Position numbers and translations under genes: made by a program. Below, one piece after another: positions 1-9,208 of a stretch of DNA of 64,000 nt; position 1 is the first letter of the stretch; each line of letters opens with the position of its first letter. Origin of the DNA: BOG-931 sp963761525 (GTDB lineage Bacteria; Pseudomonadota; Alphaproteobacteria; Rhizobiales; Xanthobacteraceae); contig CAVXHG010000008.1 in assembly GCA_963761525.1 (NCBI GenBank), forward strand, positions 868,001 to 932,000, given 5' to 3'. Under the pieces are notes generated by a model. The model searched no databases. It was given only the letters and a program-made list of their open reading frames with translations, and had not been told where the DNA came from.

Positions 1-165
1 CCGAATTCCGCATGCTGCGATCTTGCCTGAGCGTTTATACGCCGGTTACTCCAACCCGATGAGTACGAGGAGTTCCTGCATGTTTGCGATCCGGAAAAAT
101 CGCACTCAGTCGAAAATTATCGCGCTAAGTGCGTCGTCAATAAGGCATCGAGCAATCGCTCGCGC

Positions 166-1218
166 TTACCGCACGCCGCCTGAATTGACGATCGGGCCGC
201 TGTAGCTTTCGAATTTCTTGCGCAATTCGGCGACCTTGTTCTGGTTGCTGAGGAAGTCCCGGTAGTCGTTGGCGACCTTGTAGGAAAGGATCGGCTGATA
301 GCCCGCCGGCGGCGGCACGTCGCTGCGTGGCGACCAAGTCGGCAGCTTCGCTTGCACCTCCGGCGACAAAAGCCAGGAGATAAACAGCTTCGCCGCATTC
401 GGATGCGGCGCGTCCTTGAAGATTGCGCCGATGAACGGCCAGATCGGCAGCGGATCGACGGTCGGAATGTGAGTGTCGACCGGCTGGCCCTGGCGTTTAA
501 GCACGCTGGTGATGTCGAGAATTGAATCGAACGTCACCAGGTTTTGTCCGGAGCCGATGCTGCGCTGTTCACCGAGATGGCCCTGAATGAAGTTCGGCTT
601 GGTCGCCATGTACTTGTCCATGTAGCTCCAGCCGTATTTCTCAACGATGTGCCAGAACGCCCACAGCGTCACGTCGTCATCGGCCGGGTAGGCGGTCACG
701 ACCTTGCCGTTGAATTGCGGCTTGAGGAAATCCAGCGCCGAATTCGGGATATCGGCGGCGGCAACCTTCTCAGTGTTGTACATGTAAGGCACGACGTTGA
801 TCATCGTTGCCCAGTAAGCGCCTTCCTTGTCCCGAAACGCAGGATCCATCTTTTCGAAGCCGGGCGGCTTGAAAGTGATCAGCCGTCCTTCCTGCTTCCA
901 GCGCACGAAGTCCGCGGCGGTTTGCAGCAGAGCCGCATCGACTTCCAGCTTTTTCGCTGCGATCTGCGCGTCGATCTGACCGTCGAGGACGTTGGAAAAG
1001 CCGCCGCCGACGGTGACTTTGATGCCGGGATATTTCTCCGCAAACCCTTTCAGTCTTTCTTCCCAGGGCGCAGTCGGGCCGCCGACATCAAATGACAGCG
1101 CTCCCTCGGTTTTGGCCTTGGCGTAAAGCTCGTCGAGCGATTGCGCCCGTGCCGCTGGCGCCGCTGCCAAAGCGCTCATCACAGCGAAGGCTAAAATCCC
1201 TCCGAAAAGCCGCATCAT
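166..1218 (-). CDS. ABC transporter extracellular solute-binding protein
   Basis: A 350-residue periplasmic binding protein of the iron(III)/polyamine/2-aminoethylphosphonate type (solute-binding family 1). Residues 1-26 form a signal peptide ending ARA-QS. The mature part begins with the family pattern 'LYAKAKTEGALSF' and ends 'LFISWLLSPEVQAKL', the usual end of the second lobe. The start at 1218 is preceded by a GGGAGG Shine-Dalgarno about 8 bases upstream; two ATGs in a row make it a one-codon choice. No permease or ATPase lies nearby in this window; because the gene reads leftward, its partners could lie beyond the left edge. Substrate not determinable. Confidence 0.88.
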   Translation of the reverse strand: MMRLFGGILAFAVMSALAAAPAARAQSLDELYAKAKTEGALSFDVGGPTAPWEERLKGFAEKYPGIKVTVGGGFSNVLDGQIDAQIAAKKLEVDAALLQTAADFVRWKQEGRLITFKPPGFEKMDPAFRDKEGAYWATMINVVPYMYNTEKVAAADIPNSALDFLKPQFNGKVVTAYPADDDVTLWAFWHIVEKYGWSYMDKYMATKPNFIQGHLGEQRSIGSGQNLVTFDSILDITSVLKRQGQPVDTHIPTVDPLPIWPFIGAIFKDAPHPNAAKLFISWLLSPEVQAKLPTWSPRSDVPPPAGYQPILSYKVANDYRDFLSNQNKVAELRKKFESYSGPIVNSGGVR

Positions 1219-1365
1219 CCCATCCCTCCCGGTTGTTATGCTTTTCCGGCATCATTGCTCCGCCCGGTGTGGACGACAAGCCGAGTACTCTCGCCAACCA
1301 ACGGCGTCCTGTGCTAACGAAACGCACCTCGCGTCGCTTTTTCAAAAGTCTTCAGGGTTATCTCT

Positions 1366-1566
1366 ATGAAAATGCTCGCCTACTTGCTCGCCATTATCTG
1401 CGTGATCGCGGCCGTAATGTATTACACGATGCCGGCAGGCTCGTTGCCGACCTTCATGCCTGGCTACGCCGCCGGCTCCGATCATATCCACGTCACGCAC
1501 GCCATTGCCTCGGCCGTGGCCGCCGTTGTCCTGTTCGTCATCGGCTGGATTCTCGGCCGCCGCTAA
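1366..1566 (+). CDS. Small membrane protein, two predicted helices
   Basis: A 66-residue protein with a hydrophobic segment at about residues 2-21 and a second at about 46-63 ending in GRR, separated by a polar loop with two histidines. It is probably an inner-membrane hairpin. The start has an AGGG-type ribosome site a few bases upstream. It stands alone between two minus-strand genes. I do not recognise a named family; no function is assigned. Confidence 0.65.
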   Translation: MKMLAYLLAIICVIAAVMYYTMPAGSLPTFMPGYAAGSDHIHVTHAIASAVAAVVLFVIGWILGRR

Positions 1567-1630
1567 AGCATGACCCGGAAAAGCATGCCCTTGGACTTGA
1601 TCCGAGGGTGGATACCGGTTTTCTGAAGAT
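1565..1630. repeat. Dispersed palindromic intergenic repeat, copy 1 (degenerate)
   Basis: The stretch after the small membrane gene carries the blocks 'gcatgacccggaaaa', 'ttggacttgatccgagggtgg' split by short spacers, and 'ccggttttctga'. Near-identical blocks recur at 9591-9672, and a shorter form at 41184-41234. I know this element as a common intergenic repeat in Bradyrhizobium-like genomes; I cannot verify copy number here. Confidence 0.7.
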
Positions 1631-1641
1631 CAGCGACCGCG

Positions 1642-2073
1642 CTACTTTTCTCCTCGCATTTTCCGCTGCACGCGTTCGTCGAAGCGTTCGACGCTGACGA
1701 CGACACGCTCATGTGTGCCGTTGCCGATCACCTCGACGTCGTCGCGCGCCTCCACCCGGAAGGTGATGGTGCGCCCTTCGATGTGGATGACCTCCGCCGT
1801 CGCGGTGACACGAAAGCCGATCGGCGTCGCCGCAACGTGGCTGACGTCGAGCTTGATGCCGAGGCTCTGATGGCCGAGCGGCAACAGATGCTCGACCGCC
1901 GCGAGCGACGCCGCCTCGATGATGTTGATCATGACCGGCGTTGCCAGCACCGCGATCCGGCCGGAACCGACGAATGGTGCGGTATGTTCCGGCGCCACCC
2001 GTATCTGATGGGAGCCGGTGAGACCCGGTGTGATGCGGGCGAGGACGCTGGAAACCTTCGGTGCTTCAGCCAT
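1642..2073 (-). CDS. FlK-like thioesterase family protein
   Basis: A 143-residue single hot-dog-fold protein resembling fluoroacetyl-CoA thioesterase FlK. The FlK catalytic residues Thr42, Glu50 and His76 have plausible equivalents at Thr45 (in ATPVM), Glu53 (in IIEAA) and His79 (in DVSHVAATP), all at the same offset of three, which supports an active thioesterase. The true acyl-CoA substrate is unknown; most homologues in rhizobia are not linked to fluoroacetate. It is transcribed divergently from the PsiF-like gene, with about 95 bases between the starts. Confidence 0.85.
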   Translation of the reverse strand: MAEAPKVSSVLARITPGLTGSHQIRVAPEHTAPFVGSGRIAVLATPVMINIIEAASLAAVEHLLPLGHQSLGIKLDVSHVAATPIGFRVTATAEVIHIEGRTITFRVEARDDVEVIGNGTHERVVVSVERFDERVQRKMRGEK

Positions 2074-2168
2074 TATGATGCCATATGCATGCGAGCAATG
2101 TCCCTAACTTTCCATCCATCGGCGCGGCGTTCAATGCTAACATTGAGGCCCTGCAAGGAGTGGTTGCC

Positions 2169-2384
2169 ATGATTCGTATCGGCATAGCTGCCGGCCTGCT
2201 GACCGTGATGCTCGGGTCTCCGTCCTTTGCGGTGACCCCGCAGCAGAAGATGGCCACATGCAAGTTCGGCGCAGACAATCAGAAGCTCACCGGTCCGGCG
2301 CGGGCGAAATTCGTCAAAGACTGCATGGCGAACCGCGACGATCCGCGCGGTGTAAATACCGCGGAGCCGTCGTCTAATAACTAA
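2169..2384 (+). CDS. PsiF-like small secreted protein
   Basis: A 71-residue protein with a signal peptide (about residues 1-21, ending SPSFA) followed by one PsiF repeat: Gln-Gln-Lys-Met, then two cysteines about 25 residues apart around 'LTGPARAKFVKDC'. PsiF proteins were named as phosphate-starvation-inducible; their role is unknown. The start at 2169 is chosen over an upstream in-frame ATG at 2085 because it has an AAGGAG site at 2155-2160 and gives a clean signal peptide. Confidence 0.85.
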   Translation: MIRIGIAAGLLTVMLGSPSFAVTPQQKMATCKFGADNQKLTGPARAKFVKDCMANRDDPRGVNTAEPSSNN

Positions 2385-2435
2385 ACGACACTTACGACCG
2401 GACGCTGCGGCACAAGCGGCGACGGCTTTGGGGAG

Positions 2436-3746
2436 GTGGGGAAGATGACGACGCAGACTGCTGCGATGCCGGCCACACATTTCCGTCGCGGCTGGATTTA
2501 TGCGCTGACATTGGCGCTGGTCACCATCAATTACATGGATCGTTCGGCGCTTGGCGTCGTCGCTCAATCGGTCCGCGCCGAATTCAAGCTGTCGCCGGTC
2601 GAGATGGGCTATCTGTTTTCGTCGTTCTTCTGGAGCTACGTGGTTTGCATACTTCCGATTGGCATCATGCTGGATCGCTTCAGCACGCGAAGCATCAATT
2701 CCGTGGGTATCGCGCTGTGGTCGCTGGCGATGGCGGCAACCGCTGGAGTGTGGAGCTTTGCCAGCTTGATCGGCGTGCGCCTGGTCATGGGCGCGGGCGA
2801 AGCGACCTCGATTCCGTCCTGCGGCCGGATCGTGCGCGAATGGATGCCTGCTCAGGAGCGCGGCGTCGCTAACGCGGTGTGGAGCGCGGGGAGTTTTCTG
2901 GGGCCCGCGATCGGCGCCATTGTCGTCGCGGCGCTGACCAGCGGCTGGGGCTGGCGTGCGGCTTTCATCGTTCTCGCCGTGCTTGGCTTTATCTGGCTCG
3001 CCTGCAACCTGATCTGGTTCGGCCGGCCGGAGAAAGTGAATTGGCTCACCGCCGACGAACGTAACAAGATCGTAGCGGAGCGCTCGGCCGGCATGGCCGA
3101 CCAGATCGGCCAGCACGGCAGCCCGGGCGTGCTTCTCGAATTGCTCAGGTCGCCGTCGATGTGGGGCATCATGATCGCCCAGGCGTCCGGCATCTACACG
3201 CTTTACCTGCTGCTGTTCTGGATGCCGAGCTACCTGCAAGATACCAAGCACCTCACCATCATGAAGACCGGCCTCTACACCGCGATCCCGTGGGCGGTCG
3301 CGGTGCCGGTGTCGATCCTGATCGGGCTCACCAGCGACCGGTTGCTCAAGGGCAATTCCCTGCTTGCCGGGGGCCGACGCGGCATGGTGATTTTCGCCTT
3401 CATAATGGCTGCGGCCTGCGCCTTGGTGCCGTTCACCGATAACACGACGCTGATCATCGTGCTGTTCGCGGTGTCGTTGTCGGGGATGAACGCGGCGATC
3501 TCGCTTACGGTAACGTTGGTTACCGACCTGGTGCATCGCGTCCGCGACGTCGGCAAGGCAATCAGCCTCTGCATCTTCAGCGGCAACATTTGCGGTCTGC
3601 TGGCGCCGATCATCACCGGCTACATCGTCGCCGGCCTTGGCAGCTATGACTGGGCGTTGTGGGTGGCTGGCATCATGTTGCTGATCGGCGCGGCCGCTGT
3701 AGCCATCCTGACCCGGAACGTGATCCTCCCGGCCACCGAAGCCTGA
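2436..3746 (+). CDS. MFS transporter, anion:cation symporter (ACS) family
   Basis: A 436-residue protein with about 12 membrane helices. The N-terminal pattern 'TINYMDRSALGVV' in helix 1 and 'SFFWSYVVCILPIG' with the loop 'DRFSTR' between helices 2 and 3 are typical of ACS-family uptake permeases (hexuronate, glucarate, phthalate-type organic anions). It has a GGGGAGG Shine-Dalgarno just before the start. It is followed by a convergent GNAT gene. The substrate cannot be told from sequence; an organic acid is the family expectation. Confidence 0.92.
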   Translation: MGKMTTQTAAMPATHFRRGWIYALTLALVTINYMDRSALGVVAQSVRAEFKLSPVEMGYLFSSFFWSYVVCILPIGIMLDRFSTRSINSVGIALWSLAMAATAGVWSFASLIGVRLVMGAGEATSIPSCGRIVREWMPAQERGVANAVWSAGSFLGPAIGAIVVAALTSGWGWRAAFIVLAVLGFIWLACNLIWFGRPEKVNWLTADERNKIVAERSAGMADQIGQHGSPGVLLELLRSPSMWGIMIAQASGIYTLYLLLFWMPSYLQDTKHLTIMKTGLYTAIPWAVAVPVSILIGLTSDRLLKGNSLLAGGRRGMVIFAFIMAAACALVPFTDNTTLIIVLFAVSLSGMNAAISLTVTLVTDLVHRVRDVGKAISLCIFSGNICGLLAPIITGYIVAGLGSYDWALWVAGIMLLIGAAAVAILTRNVILPATEA

Positions 3747-3772
3747 ACCGGAGCCCAGCAGTGCGGCCGCGA

Positions 3773-4051
3773 TCAGGCGATGAGGTCGCGGTCTTCCGGA
3801 TGCTTGGCGATGTATGCCCGCACGAAGCTGCAATTCGGGATCACCTTCAGGCCCCGCGCACGCACCATGTCCAAAGTGCCTTCGATCAGCTTTGACGCGA
3901 TGCCCTGACCGCGCGCCTGCGGCGGGGTCTCGGTGTGCTGCAACGTGATCACGCCGTCGCCGAGCCGGTAGGTGACGAAGGCGGTCACCCCATTGGCATC
4001 GAGCTCGAAGCGGGAGAGGGCGGTGTTGTCGTGGACGGCATTTGCTATCAT
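3773..4051 (-). CDS. GNAT-family N-acetyltransferase (short, YidJ/Gcn5-like)
   Basis: A 92-residue compact acetyltransferase fold. The acetyl-CoA loop is visible as 'PPQARGQGIASKL', and the C-terminus 'CSFVRAYIAKHPE' matches the small GNAT subgroup (human GATD/NAT family-like). The start at 4051 is preferred: longer in-frame starts up to 4165 would run into the divergent hydrolase gene starting at 4119. Substrate unknown. Confidence 0.82.
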   Translation of the reverse strand: MIANAVHDNTALSRFELDANGVTAFVTYRLGDGVITLQHTETPPQARGQGIASKLIEGTLDMVRARGLKVIPNCSFVRAYIAKHPEDRDLIA

Positions 4052-4118
4052 CTGGCCAATGTAGCTGGCCCGCCCCATCCGGGCTACGCTTGCGTCGAAC
4101 AAGGGAAGGAACCGCGCC

Positions 4119-5030
4119 ATGAGTTCTGCCATGAGTACAGCCGCCGTCCTCGAAGCTGCCGCCAAGAATTACGACGTCGAAGAAATCGAATATCTCCGAC
4201 ACGGCGACAAGCCGCTGCTGGCGCGGGTGTACAAGCCGCACGGCGCGGGGCCATTTCCGGCGCTGGTCGAATGCCACGGCGGTGCCTGGTGCCAAAGCGA
4301 CCGCTTCACCGAGAAGCTGCGCCACGAATACATGGCGTCTCATGGCATCGTTTCGATCGCGCTGGACTTCCGTTCCGGCAATACCGATCCGTATCCGGCC
4401 TCCGTACAGGACATCAATTACGCGGTGCGCTGGGCCAAGGCGCACGCCAAAGAGCTCAAGACCCGGCCGGACCTGATCAGCCTTTCCGGCCAGTCGAGCG
4501 GCGGCCATCTCGCTATGCTGGTGGCGATGCGGCCCAACGATCCGCGCTATGCGTCGATCCCGCTGCCGGCCGGTACGCCGGCGCAGGACGCGACCGTGCG
4601 CTGTGTCGTCATGTCGTGGCCGGTGATCAATCCGTTGTCGCGCTACCGCCACGCCAAGCGCCAGGTCGCCGCCGGCAAGGACTGGGCGAAGCCGATCGTC
4701 CCGCGTCATGACTTGTACTGGAAAAGCGAAGCCAACATGGAAGAGGGCAATCCGATGCTGGCCCTCGAGCGCGGCGAGAAAGTGCAACTGCCGCCGGCAA
4801 TCTGGTTCCAGGGCCGTGGCGACATCGTGCACGATTACAAGGACGAAGACTCGAGCTTCCCTGGCCACGAGCCGCAACGCTTCGTCGCCAATTACAAGAA
4901 AGCCGGCGGTGCTATCGACCTGCATTACATCGAGATGGAGCGTCACGCCGGCCATTCGCCGGATCTGACGCAGACCGGCGACATGTTCGAGCAGATGGTG
5001 AAATTCGTCGGCGCGCATGTGAAGGCGTAA
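4119..5030 (+). CDS. Alpha/beta hydrolase (HSL/acetyl-esterase type)
   Basis: A 303-residue alpha/beta hydrolase. Residues 53-57 form the oxyanion motif HGGAW typical of hormone-sensitive-lipase-like esterases, and the nucleophile elbow GQSSG places the catalytic serine at 126. An acid (around 'GRGDIVHD') and a late histidine ('RHAGHS') complete the expected triad. A purine-rich AAGGGAAGG lies upstream of the start. No signal peptide, so cytoplasmic. Likely a carboxylesterase of unknown substrate. Confidence 0.88.
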   Translation: MSSAMSTAAVLEAAAKNYDVEEIEYLRHGDKPLLARVYKPHGAGPFPALVECHGGAWCQSDRFTEKLRHEYMASHGIVSIALDFRSGNTDPYPASVQDINYAVRWAKAHAKELKTRPDLISLSGQSSGGHLAMLVAMRPNDPRYASIPLPAGTPAQDATVRCVVMSWPVINPLSRYRHAKRQVAAGKDWAKPIVPRHDLYWKSEANMEEGNPMLALERGEKVQLPPAIWFQGRGDIVHDYKDEDSSFPGHEPQRFVANYKKAGGAIDLHYIEMERHAGHSPDLTQTGDMFEQMVKFVGAHVKA

Positions 5031-5079
5031 CTTCTTCCGTCATTGCGAGCGTTGGCGAGGCATCTATCCCTCTTCGTCA

Positions 5080-5179
5080 CCACCGGGCTTGACCCGGTGG
5101 TCCATGCTGAGATGCCGAACGCGAAACATCCATTGTGCTCACCTCGCGGCCCCATGGATTGCCGGATCAAGTCCGGCAA
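5080..5179. repeat. Two REP-like hairpins downstream of the hydrolase gene
   Basis: Two short inverted repeats with the same 5-base loop family: CCACCGGG/CCCGGTGG around CTTGA at 5080-5100, and TTGCCGGA/TCCGGCAA around TCAAG at 5159-5179. The flanking text (CATTGCGAGC..., CATGGATTGCCGG...) is of the intergenic REP type common in alphaproteobacteria. They may also serve as the 3' end signal of the hydrolase transcript. Confidence 0.7.
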
Positions 5180-5338
5180 TGACGGCGTGCAGGATCATTC
5201 TCGCGATGCATCCGCACCCGAGTTGTTGTTCAGCGAGCAGGACGAATCTTTCCGCTCTCTGCACCGATCTTCGCCAGAGAATGCCGGCGGTGGTGGCCGG
5301 TAGCCTCACGATCCGTGCTTCAAGCCACGATGTACGAA

Positions 5339-5440
5339 GAAAAAAAAAGGAAGCGGAACGCCGAACAACGCGGGTCGGTACCAACCGCATCTCTCGATGC
5401 GGCGCGCGCTTTGCAAAGCGCGCTCGCCATTCGGCGTTCC
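5339..5440 (-). terminator. Intrinsic terminator with nested hairpins
   Basis: Perfect 11-base arms (5355-5365 and 5430-5440) enclose two smaller hairpins: CCGCATC/GATGCGG (5385-5391, 5396-5402) and a perfect 20-base palindrome (5404-5423). On the minus strand the outer stem is followed by an uninterrupted run of U (A-run at 5339-5348 on the plus strand). Confidence 0.7.
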
Positions 5441-5700
5441 ACCACGGCTCTGTGCCAATGGGACTATTCATCCCAAGGCTCAACCTGGGCCAGGCTTCGT
5501 GACACACCAGCTCACGCGGCGGGTTCCCCGCCAGCCGGTGTGGCACTTCCAGCGATGCACCTCGCGCGCCGGTCATAGTGCCGGCAGGCTGATGCCCAGG
5601 CCGCCCGGGTGTGGCAGTGACGAGCCGCCACCCGCGGGCACCGCATCCCGCTCCGCTGGCCAGAGTCATTGACCAGCGTCCTTGTAAGCGAACGGGATTG
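5339..5700 (-). ncRNA. Candidate structured non-coding RNA, about 360 nt (unassigned)
   Basis: No convincing protein lies here, yet the minus strand shows a complete transcription unit: a sigma70-like promoter (5706-5734) and, about 260-360 bases on, nested hairpins followed by a U-run (5339-5440). The body is GC-rich with further self-complementary blocks. It is not linked to a downstream gene, since the neighbouring hydrolase reads the other way. I looked for RNase P, tmRNA, SRP and 6S signatures and saw none. An in-frame minus-strand ORF across it (5139-5669) has arginine-rich composition and no start signal, so I read it as non-coding. Confidence 0.5.
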
Positions 5701-5705
5701 GGCTC

Positions 5706-5734
5706 TATTTATTTATAAAAGAGACAAAAGTCAA
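5706..5734 (-). promoter_or_regulatory. Sigma70-like promoter for the candidate ncRNA
   Basis: On the minus strand TTGACT (5734-5729) is separated by exactly 17 bases from TAAATA (5711-5706). The surrounding 50 bases are AT-rich in an otherwise GC-rich region. Predicted RNA start about 5698-5700. Confidence 0.55.
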
Positions 5735-5840
5735 TAAAAAAGTGATATTAGCCGACCGCGGTGATCAACGGACGCAAAGTGAGGCTCCCGCTTGCGTTCG
5801 GTCGCTACGGGCCACATTTTGCCTGAATGGAGCGAAGCTT

Positions 5841-6071
5841 ATGAGCGATTGCCTGCACTGCGATATCAATGAATTGGTCCGCGAACGCATCGAGGGGCAG
5901 GAGAACGTCGACCTCGGCGACATGGTCGCGCGGATGGCGGAAAGCCTCGCCGAGCTGATTATGCTCGGGCCGAAGGACCAATGGGCGGTGCTGCTTGCCG
6001 AAGCCGTGCGTCATCTCGGCAATACGGTGATCGAGGACGTCGAAGGCATCGCCAGCGAGGCGACGCACTAG
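5841..6071 (+). CDS. Conserved small hypothetical protein with N-terminal CxxC
   Basis: A 76-residue soluble, mostly helical protein. It begins 'MSDCLHCDINELV' with a Cys4-Leu-His-Cys7 pair, then an acidic amphipathic region. The start at 5841 follows a GGAG site at 5829-5832; longer in-frame versions lack one. The CxxC could bind metal but there is no second pair. Function unknown. Confidence 0.65.
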   Translation: MSDCLHCDINELVRERIEGQENVDLGDMVARMAESLAELIMLGPKDQWAVLLAEAVRHLGNTVIEDVEGIASEATH

Positions 6072-6179
6072 AAACCTGCTATTTCGCTCTTCTGAAGCGC
6101 CCGATCATCGGACCTGCAAGGCTATCGCGATCTGCCCAAACAATTCTCAAGATACGAGAGTGGTTGCGAGGGTGTTTGT

Positions 6180-6894
6180 ATGAAACCGCAAGTGATTTGC
6201 CTGATGGCCGCTAGCGTCGACGGCCGAACGCTTCATAGCCGGTGGCGTCCCAAAGGAGCGGGCGGCGAGTTGTTCGAGACCGTGCACGACAAGCTTGGCG
6301 GGGACGCCTGGCTTGTAGGTCGCGTCACCGGTCAGGAATTCGCCAAAGGCAAGGCTTACCCGGTCACGACCAAGGAGACGTTTCCGCGCGAACCTTGGTT
6401 TGCGCGTCGTGACGCAAAATCGTATGGCGTCGTACTCGACACGCACGGCAAAATCGCGTGGGGCCGCTCCGATATCGGTGGCGATCCAATTGTGGTGGTC
6501 CTTTCCGAGGCAGTTTCGGACGCGCATTTGGCGGGTCTGCGCGGTGACGGCGTGTCGTACATCTTCGCTGGAAAATCCCGAAATCGACCTCGCTGTTACG
6601 CTTGAGATTCTCAATCGCGAGCTTGGAGTGAAGCGGCTTCTGCTGGAAGGCGGGGGCGGCAGCAACGGCGCATTTTTACGCGCCGGACTTGTTGATGAAT
6701 TAAACCTCGTTCTCTGTCCCGCCGTCGATGGCGCCAAGGGTGCGCCGAGCGTGTTCGACTCCACCGAGCGCGAGGCCGATCAGCGCGCGCCGGTCACGGC
6801 GATGACGCTAGAAAGCAGCGAGGTGCTGGCGGGCGGTGCAATGTGGCTCCGATACCGGATTGAAAATGCGTCCTCTGAAGCGTCCGGCCGGTAA
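6180..6894 (+). CDS. RibD C-terminal-like / dihydrofolate-reductase-fold reductase (frameshifted)
   Basis: A stand-alone reductase of the RibD C-terminal family (pyrimidine or other small-ring reductases using NADPH). The N-terminal part carries 'MAASVDGR', the substrate-side motif, and the C-terminal part carries 'LGVKRLLLEGGG', the nucleotide-binding motif. The frame breaks near 6567: the first frame ends at 6605 with unrelated residues, while the second continues the family from 'NPEIDLAVTLEILNREL' to 6894. A one-base change at the AAAA run would restore a protein of about 237 residues. Substrate unknown. Confidence 0.75.
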
Positions 6895-6911
6895 GGGCTC
6901 ATGGTAGACTC

Positions 6912-8226
6912 ATGGCGCGACGGCAACCGGAAAACATTATCGTCGTTGGGGCGGGTGCTGCGGGCTTGATCGCGGCGCGCGAACTTGGGCGAGCGGGCAA
7001 GAAGGTCACAATTCTGGAAGCACGGGAGCAGATGCGGCGGCCGGATTCATCCGCTTCCGTCCGCGGAGTTCGGGTATCCGGCGGAAGGCGGGGCCGAATT
7101 CGTGCATGGCGAAGCCCCCGTGACGCGGCGCTTGCTCGGCGAGGCTGGACTATCAACGCTGCGGATTAAGGGAGCGAGATGGAGCGTCGAGAAAGGCGTG
7201 CTCTCGTGCGACGACTGGTCCGATCCGCACGCCGACCAGTTTCATAAAGTCCTCATGGAATTGCAGTCCGATATGACGGTTGCTGAATTCCTGCAGCAAC
7301 ATTTTGCAGGGCAGCAATACGCCGAATTGCGCTCTTCTATCGCCGGGAGGGTCGAAGGTTACGATGCGGCTGATCCGCACCGCGCAAGCGTCCTGGCGCT
7401 GCGCGACGAGTGGATGGATAGGGGAGAGAGCCCGCAAGCCCGCATCGCCGGCGGCTATCATGCCCTCGTCGATTTTCTGGTCTCGGAATGCCGCAAAAAT
7501 GGTGTCGTGATCAGGCTCGGTTCGGCTGTGACCGCTATCGAAGCAAGCGACGAAGGTGGCGTGGTCCATTGCGCCAACGGTGACGCGAACGCGTGCGATG
7601 CGGTCATCCTTACGGTGCCTATTCCGCTCCTGAAGGAGATCGAGCTTCCGGCGCCGGAACGGGAAAAAGCCGAAGCGGCTTCGACGATCGGCTTTGGCAA
7701 CGTCATCAAGATCCTGCTGCGCTTTGAGACCCGCTGGTGGGTCGAAAAGCAGAAGGAGCTTGCCGATCTGACATTCTTGTTTTCCGATGCGCGCGTTCGG
7801 GTCTGGTGGACGCAGCACCCAAGCGACTTCCCGCTGCTGACGGGGTGGCTCGGCGGTCCGAGGACGGAAGCTTTTGCTCATCTCGACGAGCATGAATTGA
7901 TCGAGGCAGGAATCGCGTCGCTCGCCGGCGTGTTCGGCCTCGATGCCGAACTGTTGAGGGGGAAACTGGTCACGGCGCGGGCGATAAACTGGGCTAAGGA
8001 TCCTTTCGCGCGCGGCGCCTATTCTTACGCTACGGTCGAAACCCGCGAGGCACAGTCCAAGCTGTCGAAGCCTGACGGCCGCCCGGTTCTGTTTTCAGGC
8101 GAGGCGCTCTACCGGGGCCGGGACATGGGTACCGTCGAGGCGGCGCTCGCAACCGGTTTGGCAGCCGCGCGAATTGTTTTGCAGGAAAACAACTCCGGCA
8201 GCCGCAGCGCGATTTCCCAGGAGTGA
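6912..8226 (+). CDS. FAD-dependent amine oxidase / NAD(P)-binding protein (frameshifted)
   Basis: A flavin monoamine-oxidase-family protein of about 437 residues. The dinucleotide motif VVGAGAAGLIAARELG is at residues 10-25. The C-terminal FAD-binding motif is 'FSGEALYRGRDMGTVEAAL'. The frame breaks near 7035, between 'EAREQ' and 'GGRIHPL', which are contiguous in the family; one base restores it. The start is 17 bases after the reductase gene, so the two are probably cotranscribed. The amine or other substrate is unknown. Confidence 0.8.
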
Positions 8227-8294
8227 GTGCGGAACTTTTCGGCGGCGCCAAGGCTTTCCGATTGTGACAATTGCGTCTCGTCCGGGAGTTTCTA

Positions 8295-9196
8295 ATGGAT
8301 ACCGATCTTCATCCAGCGACCACCACTGTGGTGGACGCTCAGGCGGCCGTGTCTTGGGCCGCGGTTGCTGCAGGCGCCGTAGCGGCAACGGCACTCGCGC
8401 TTGTTCTGATCGCTTTCGGTGCGGGACTTGGCCTTTCAGCCGTGTCGCCCTGGAGCGATAGCGGAGTTTCCGCCGCGACGTTCAAAAACGGCACCGGCGT
8501 TTATTTGGTGATCGTCGCCGTGATGTCGTCCGCCGTCGGCGGCTATCTCGCTGCGCGATTGCGCACCAAATGGGTGGGCGTTAACACCCATGAAGCTTTC
8601 TTTCGCGATACCGCCCACGGTTTTCTCGCCTGGGCTTTTGCGACGCTTCTGAGCGCAAGCGCCCTGAGTTCCGCCGCGTCCTACCTCGCCAATGGTACGG
8701 CGGCCGGATTGGGCGGCGCCGCGGCGCAAGCGACGCGCTCGGTCAATCCCGCGGACGTCTATGTCGATAAGCTGTTCCGGTCCGACGCGGCGCAGCCGGC
8801 GGCTGCAGGCGACTCCGCTAGCGCAAATGCCACGCATCCGCCATGCCGTCCGGCAACGCCAATTCCAACCAGACGCGGTCGGAAGTATTGCGCCTGTGGG
8901 CGACGGGCTTTCGCGACAATCAAGGCTTTAGCGGCGCCGACAAAACCTACGTGGCGCATCTCGTCGCTGTGCGCACCGGCATGAGCGAAGCCGACGCCGA
9001 GAAGCGCGTTGACGCCGTGACGACCGAGGCCAAGACCGACATCGACAACGCCCGAAAGGGCGCCGCGAAGTTGTCGTTCTGGCTCACCGCCGCCATGTTG
9101 TTCGGCGCATTCGCCGCCAGCCTGGCAGCCGTTGAAGGCGGCTCGCTACGCGACGGCACTTGGAACGGCCGCGTTCTCACCCCCCGAACCCTATAA
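8295..9196 (+). CDS. Uncharacterised membrane protein, about 300 aa (frameshifted)
   Basis: Starting at MDTDLHPA the protein has an alanine-rich helix at about residues 18-48, a second at about 68-85, a third at about 105-130, then a soluble helical part ('GMSEADAEKRVDAVTTEAKTD') and a last helix near the C-terminus. The frame breaks near 8840 inside an Asn/Ser/Ala linker; downstream text continues in another frame to 9196. Proteins of this architecture in rhizobia are often labelled PhnA-like without functional support. Probably inner membrane. Confidence 0.65.
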
Positions 9197-9208
9197 GGAG
9201 AGCACATC

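Noticed and set aside
2073..5018. A 981-codon open frame on the minus strand
   Set aside because: It lies opposite the MFS, GNAT and hydrolase genes, has Arg/His/Asp-rich shadow composition and no domain; the plus-strand genes explain it.
5040..5180. Possible CRISPR-like repeats
   Set aside because: Only two short palindromes of different sequence; they fit REP-type hairpins, not repeat-spacer units.
5139..5669. 176-codon minus-strand ORF across the candidate ncRNA
   Set aside because: Arg/Trp-rich, no ribosome site, crosses the terminator and REP hairpins; better explained by a structured RNA.
5339..5700. RNase P RNA, tmRNA or 6S RNA
   Set aside because: I found no GAGGAAAGTCC block, no tag-peptide frame with tRNA-like end, and no 6S-like long bulged stem; length alone fits several classes.
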